Source of the DNA: an uncultured Lachnospiraceae bacterium
Lineage (GTDB): Bacteria > Bacillota > Clostridia > Lachnospirales > Lachnospiraceae
Assembly (NCBI GenBank): GCA_947631755.1
Contig: CANRMO010000028.1
Coordinates: 1-16,338 of the forward strand
Direction: 5' to 3'
DNA: 16,338 bases
The notes beneath the pieces were generated by a model that had not been told where the DNA came from, ran no database searches, and saw only the letters and a list, made by a program, of their open reading frames with translations. Shown here one piece after another: positions 13,383 to 16,338 of the stretch (the first letter of the stretch is position 1; the number at the start of each line of letters is the position of its first letter). A program made the translations under genes and the position numbers.

Positions 13383-13419
13383 AACAGGGCGTCAGAATAC
13401 CGGTTTCTGACGCCCTGTT
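13383..13419. terminator. Bidirectional terminator between convergent pncB and glycosyltransferase genes
   Basis: AACAGGGCGTCAGAA (13383-13397) and its exact complement (13405-13419) form a perfect 15-bp stem with a seven-base loop. It begins two bases after the pncB stop and ends five bases before the glycosyltransferase stop. T-tails are weak on both sides, but stem strength and placement support termination of both genes. Confidence 0.8.
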
Positions 13420-13423
13420 ACAA

Positions 13424-14440
13424 TCAGTTAAATCCATATATTTTCTGGGACAGAGAATACCCCCAGACGACGATCTTTCTCCCGGCCCGGTTCCGTATCT
13501 GCATCGGTTTACTCAGCGCCATATGATGAACCATGCGGTACATCCCCATATTTGTGGATTTCAGATAATCCCACAATTCCGTCCGCTTGGCGAGGCTCTC
13601 CTCTGTCCCCTCTTTGATCAGAAAGACAGAGCTGATCGTCATCATCATCGTGAGATATTTTACCATGTAATTCCTCAGTTTTTTATTGCGGATCTTCGTC
13701 AGATCGTAGGCATCAATCATCAATTTGTTCACCTTGAGCTGCTGGTCAATGCGCTGGATCATTATTTTTTCATTCACCGACTGATCCTCCCTGCCGATAA
13801 AATAGCGGTACAGATCGGCATTGACATAGTACATCGTCTTCACAAAGGGAAGCGGAGTGTACACAAAAATATTATCCACATAAAACGTGTGCTCCGGCAG
13901 CTCCAGCTCACAGTCCCTGAGAAGTTTTGTCCGGTAAATAACAGAGTGCATCAATATATTCTGGCTCATCCGAAAACGTTTCACATCACTCCAGCCAAAC
14001 ACTTTATCCTCAGGAAACACACCGTCATAGGAAATCACTTTGTGTTTGTGGAGGCTCGGTTTCTCATACACATAATTAGCCAGCAGCATATCAACCCCGT
14101 TGCCCTCCTGGACAAACCCACGCAACACCTCAATCACTCTCAAAAGCGCCGCGCGGTCCAGCCAGTCATCACTGTCCAGCACCTTATAATAAATCCCGTT
14201 CGCATTGGCAAGCGCCATATTGACCGCGCTGCCGTGTCCGCCGTTCTTCTGGTGGATTGCCCGCACGATCGAGGGGTGTTCTGCCGCAAGGCGGTCTGCT
14301 ATCTTCCCGGTATCATCTTTCGATCCGTCATCAACCAGAATGATCTCTACATCTTCTCCGCCCACCAGGGCCGTCTCAACCGCATGCTCCATATAATCCT
14401 GCGAATTATAACAGGGAATCCCAATTGTTAATAGCTTCAT
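13424..14440 (-). CDS. Glycosyltransferase family 2
   Basis: This 338-residue GT-A fold enzyme transfers a sugar from a nucleotide-sugar donor. The N-terminal part shows TIGIPCYNSQDYM (5-17), VEIILVDDGSKDDTG (31-45, nucleotide binding), NGGHGSAVNMAL (66-77) and the metal-binding acidic motif VLDSDDW (87-93). The C-terminal part is basic and helical, without clear membrane helices, so the enzyme is cytoplasmic or peripheral. Start 14440 (MKLLTIG) has GGAAGG nine bases upstream. An ATG three codons earlier (14449) is possible. The acceptor is unknown; similar proteins act in wall teichoic acid or capsule synthesis. No other glycan gene is beside it. Confidence 0.9.
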   Translation of the reverse strand: MKLLTIGIPCYNSQDYMEHAVETALVGGEDVEIILVDDGSKDDTGKIADRLAAEHPSIVRAIHQKNGGHGSAVNMALANANGIYYKVLDSDDWLDRAALLRVIEVLRGFVQEGNGVDMLLANYVYEKPSLHKHKVISYDGVFPEDKVFGWSDVKRFRMSQNILMHSVIYRTKLLRDCELELPEHTFYVDNIFVYTPLPFVKTMYYVNADLYRYFIGREDQSVNEKIMIQRIDQQLKVNKLMIDAYDLTKIRNKKLRNYMVKYLTMMMTISSVFLIKEGTEESLAKRTELWDYLKSTNMGMYRMVHHMALSKPMQIRNRAGRKIVVWGYSLSQKIYGFN

Positions 14441-14487
14441 CTCCCTCATCCTTCCTTCCGTAATCCATATTTTCCATGATCTTTTTA

Positions 14488-14496
14488 TTTATACCA
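14488..14496 (-). promoter_or_regulatory. Possible extended -10 promoter for the glycosyltransferase gene
   Basis: On the minus strand TGG-TATAAA gives an extended -10 within the 110-bp gap after the pyrimidine-nucleoside phosphorylase gene. No convincing -35 is present. No terminator is visible in this gap, so readthrough from upstream is also possible. Confidence 0.3.
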
Positions 14497-14550
14497 TTCC
14501 TTAAAACAGGAAAAATATTCACAAGCTGATCCTTTCCCATTTTAACAAAA

Positions 14551-15870
14551 TCACCGGATAATATCCACCACTAATTTCAACGGTTCCGGTTTTTTCTCAG
14601 ATACCGCATAGCAATTTCCCGCATATGACAGTGCCCGTTCCAGACGGTCTCCGGCAGATGTGTGGAATGTGGCCACCACGTCCCCTCTCTTCACCGGATC
14701 CCCCAGTTTTTTCTCCATTATGATCCCGGCACAAAAATCAATCCTGCTCTCCTTTGTCTCCCTTCCCGCCCCCAAAAGGCCGGCCGCGATCCCAAATCCC
14801 TCTGTGTCCATCCACGAGATATAACCGTCCGCTCCGGCTGTCAGTTCTCCCCGGACCGGGGCCGCCGCAAACTTCTCCGGGTTTTCAATAAAGGAGACAT
14901 CTCCCCCCTGGCCCGCCACCATACATTTAAATTTCTCAAAGGCCGCGCCGTTTTCAAGAACTTCCTGCGCCCGCTCCCGGCCCTCCTCATAAGATATCTC
15001 TCTTTTCACATCCCCCATGGAGATCATCATGCCAGCCAGCGCGGTACAGACCTCCCTCAGATCCTCCGGTCCCTGCCCCTGCAGCGCGTGAATGGCCTCT
15101 ATCACCTCAAGGTTGTTCCCGATGGCAGAGCCCAGCGGCTCATCCATACTCGTGATCATTGCCACTGTCTCTTTTCCCGCCGCTTTCCCGATAGCCACCA
15201 TCTGTCCGGCGAGCTGGCGGGATTTCTCCAATTCCTTTATAAATGCGCCGCTGCCAGTAGTAACATCCAATAAGATCTTGTCACTGCCCGCCGCCAGCTT
15301 TTTGCTCATGATCGAGGAAGCGATGAGCGGAATACTCTCCACCGTCCCCGTCACATCCCGCAGCGCATAGAGTTTTTTGTCCGCCGGGGCCAGATTTCCA
15401 GTCTGCCCGATAACACTGATCCCATTTTCCCGCACAGCACGGAAAAACTCATCTTCCCCCAGCCCAATGCGGAAACCGGGGATAGACTCAAGCTTGTCCA
15501 GTGTGCCGCCTGTGAACCCAAGTCCTCTCCCGCTCATTTTTGCCACCGGAATGCCACAGGCCGCCACGACAGGGCCGACGATCAGCGTCGTCTTATCGCC
15601 CACTCCCCCGGTGGAATGTTTGTCTACTTTGATGCCGGGGATCCGGGACAGGTCCGCAATGTCCCCAGAATCTCTCATGGCGAGAGTCATAGCCGTCAGT
15701 TCAGCATCGCTCATCCCCCGGAAACAGATTGCCATCAACATGGCAGACATCTGATAATCCGGTATTTTCCCCGCTACATAATCCGCGACCATAGCGCGGA
15801 TCTCCCCGGCCTCAAGTTCCAGTCCCTGGCGTTTTTTGTGGATCACATCAACAAATCTTCCTGTACTCAT
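14551..15870 (-). CDS. Pyrimidine-nucleoside (thymidine) phosphorylase
   Basis: This 439-residue cytoplasmic enzyme cleaves thymidine, deoxyuridine and, in the Pdp type, uridine with phosphate, giving a free base and (deoxy)ribose 1-phosphate. The family signature SGRGLGFTGGTLDKLESIPG (113-132) is complete, preceded by the phosphate-binding KHSTGGVGDKTTL (84-96). YALRDVTGTVESIPLI and SIMSKKLA, with the substrate-contacting Arg and Lys, follow. The length is usual. GAGGAG lies just before the ATG. It begins 28 bp after the ClC-type gene on the same strand, so the two may be co-transcribed. No other deo gene (deoC, deoB, cdd) is in the window. Whether it is the pdp or deoA type cannot be settled by eye. 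Confidence 0.94.
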   Translation of the reverse strand: MSTGRFVDVIHKKRQGLELEAGEIRAMVADYVAGKIPDYQMSAMLMAICFRGMSDAELTAMTLAMRDSGDIADLSRIPGIKVDKHSTGGVGDKTTLIVGPVVAACGIPVAKMSGRGLGFTGGTLDKLESIPGFRIGLGEDEFFRAVRENGISVIGQTGNLAPADKKLYALRDVTGTVESIPLIASSIMSKKLAAGSDKILLDVTTGSGAFIKELEKSRQLAGQMVAIGKAAGKETVAMITSMDEPLGSAIGNNLEVIEAIHALQGQGPEDLREVCTALAGMMISMGDVKREISYEEGRERAQEVLENGAAFEKFKCMVAGQGGDVSFIENPEKFAAAPVRGELTAGADGYISWMDTEGFGIAAGLLGAGRETKESRIDFCAGIIMEKKLGDPVKRGDVVATFHTSAGDRLERALSYAGNCYAVSEKKPEPLKLVVDIIR

Positions 15871-15898
15871 ACTCTCCTCATTTCTGCTAGATCCGGCC

Positions 15899-16338
15899 CT
15901 ACCTTGCCTTGCGGTTTATAAACTGGGGCCTGTATTTAGAATAAACAATTGTCTGATCACTATACAGACTGAAATATCCTGACATCAGAAAGCTGACACT
16001 GATCCCCAGAAGAAAATACGGCACACCGACATAATTAAACAACTCAAACGATATAAGAAGCGAAGCAATGGGGCAATTGGTCACACCGCAGAACACAGCA
16101 ACCATCCCCACCGCACAGCACAGCGACGGTGACAGGCCGATCAACTGCCCGAACAGACATCCGAACGTGGCCCCGATGAAAAATGAGGGCACGATCTCCC
16201 CGCCCTTGAATCCGGAGCCAAGGGCAAGCGCCGTAAAGATAATTTTCCACATAAATGCCAGCGGCACGACATGGCCCTCCATGGCCCTCTCAATGACGGC
16301 GACACCGGCACCCATGTAATCCGATGTCCGCAAGATAA
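15899..16338 (-). CDS. ClC-family voltage-gated chloride channel/transporter, C-terminal part (gene runs off right edge)
   Basis: About 146 C-terminal residues are visible and the frame is open to the window edge, so the start lies beyond 16338. The ClC hallmark GSGFKGGEIVPSFFIGATFG is present; in the family this loop helps form the anion site. The following helices match the ClC core: LCCAVGMVAVFCGVTNCPIA, LLISFELF, and YFLLGISVSFLMSGYFSLYSDQ. There is no CBS or RCK domain after the membrane part; the protein ends shortly after with a basic tail (YSKYRPQFINRKAR). It moves chloride or fluoride-like anions across the cytoplasmic membrane; channel and antiporter types cannot be told apart because the gating Glu region is missing. 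Confidence 0.9.
   Translation of the reverse strand, partial: ILRTSDYMGAGVAVIERAMEGHVVPLAFMWKIIFTALALGSGFKGGEIVPSFFIGATFGCLFGQLIGLSPSLCCAVGMVAVFCGVTNCPIASLLISFELFNYVGVPYFLLGISVSFLMSGYFSLYSDQTIVYSKYRPQFINRKAR

Noticed and set aside
13523..14431. 302-residue plus-strand open frame rich in His and Ile
   Set aside because: It is the exact antisense of the glycosyltransferase gene, whose motifs and SD are clear; the His/Ile bias reflects the complementary codons.

Overview
The window looks like chromosomal DNA from a Gram-positive Clostridia member, most likely Lachnospiraceae. The basis is strong GGAGG-type ribosome binding sites, an AgrB/AgrD-type cyclic-peptide quorum-sensing locus with a CRGLF-type precursor, and clostridial-looking metabolic genes of moderate to high GC. 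No rRNA, tRNA, CRISPR array, transposase or integrase was seen. No gene-free stretch exceeds about 260 bp.

Region 1 (1-3694) is AT-rich and holds a complete agr-like quorum-sensing cassette in an unusual layout. On the minus strand, a 58-residue cyclic-lactone autoinducer precursor (AgrD type) is followed by the N-terminal part of a secreted subtilisin-like (S8) protease, which runs off the left edge. Divergently, on the plus strand, lie agrB (processing protease), a LytTR response regulator (AgrA type) and a GHKL histidine kinase (AgrC type), in the order B-A-C with tight coupling. The 240-bp divergent promoter region carries a LytTR-like direct repeat with a 21-bp period, placed just upstream of a weak promoter for agrB. 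The closed loop read from this is: peptide precursor, AgrB cyclisation, kinase, LytTR regulator, back to the divergent promoters. The subtilase may be either the leader-removing protease or a controlled effector.

Region 2 (3685-11676) is GC-richer and entirely minus strand. In transcription order it holds a PAP2/Aur1-like phosphatase followed by a terminator, then thiD and a PLP aminotransferase. Next come a Na/Pi cotransporter with PhoU-like tail behind a Pho-box-like repeat, pta behind a promoter with a palindromic operator candidate, an acyltransferase-3 membrane protein, and metF coupled to it by an ATGA overlap. metF converges on the agr kinase with a 10-bp tail-to-tail overlap, exactly where base composition changes.

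Region 3 (11677-16338) starts with overlapping opposed promoters for the PAP2 gene and pncB (nicotinate phosphoribosyltransferase, plus strand). pncB ends in a strong 15-bp-stem terminator shared with a convergent family 2 glycosyltransferase. Upstream of the latter on the minus strand are pyrimidine-nucleoside phosphorylase and the C-terminal part of a ClC-family chloride channel/transporter that runs off the right edge.
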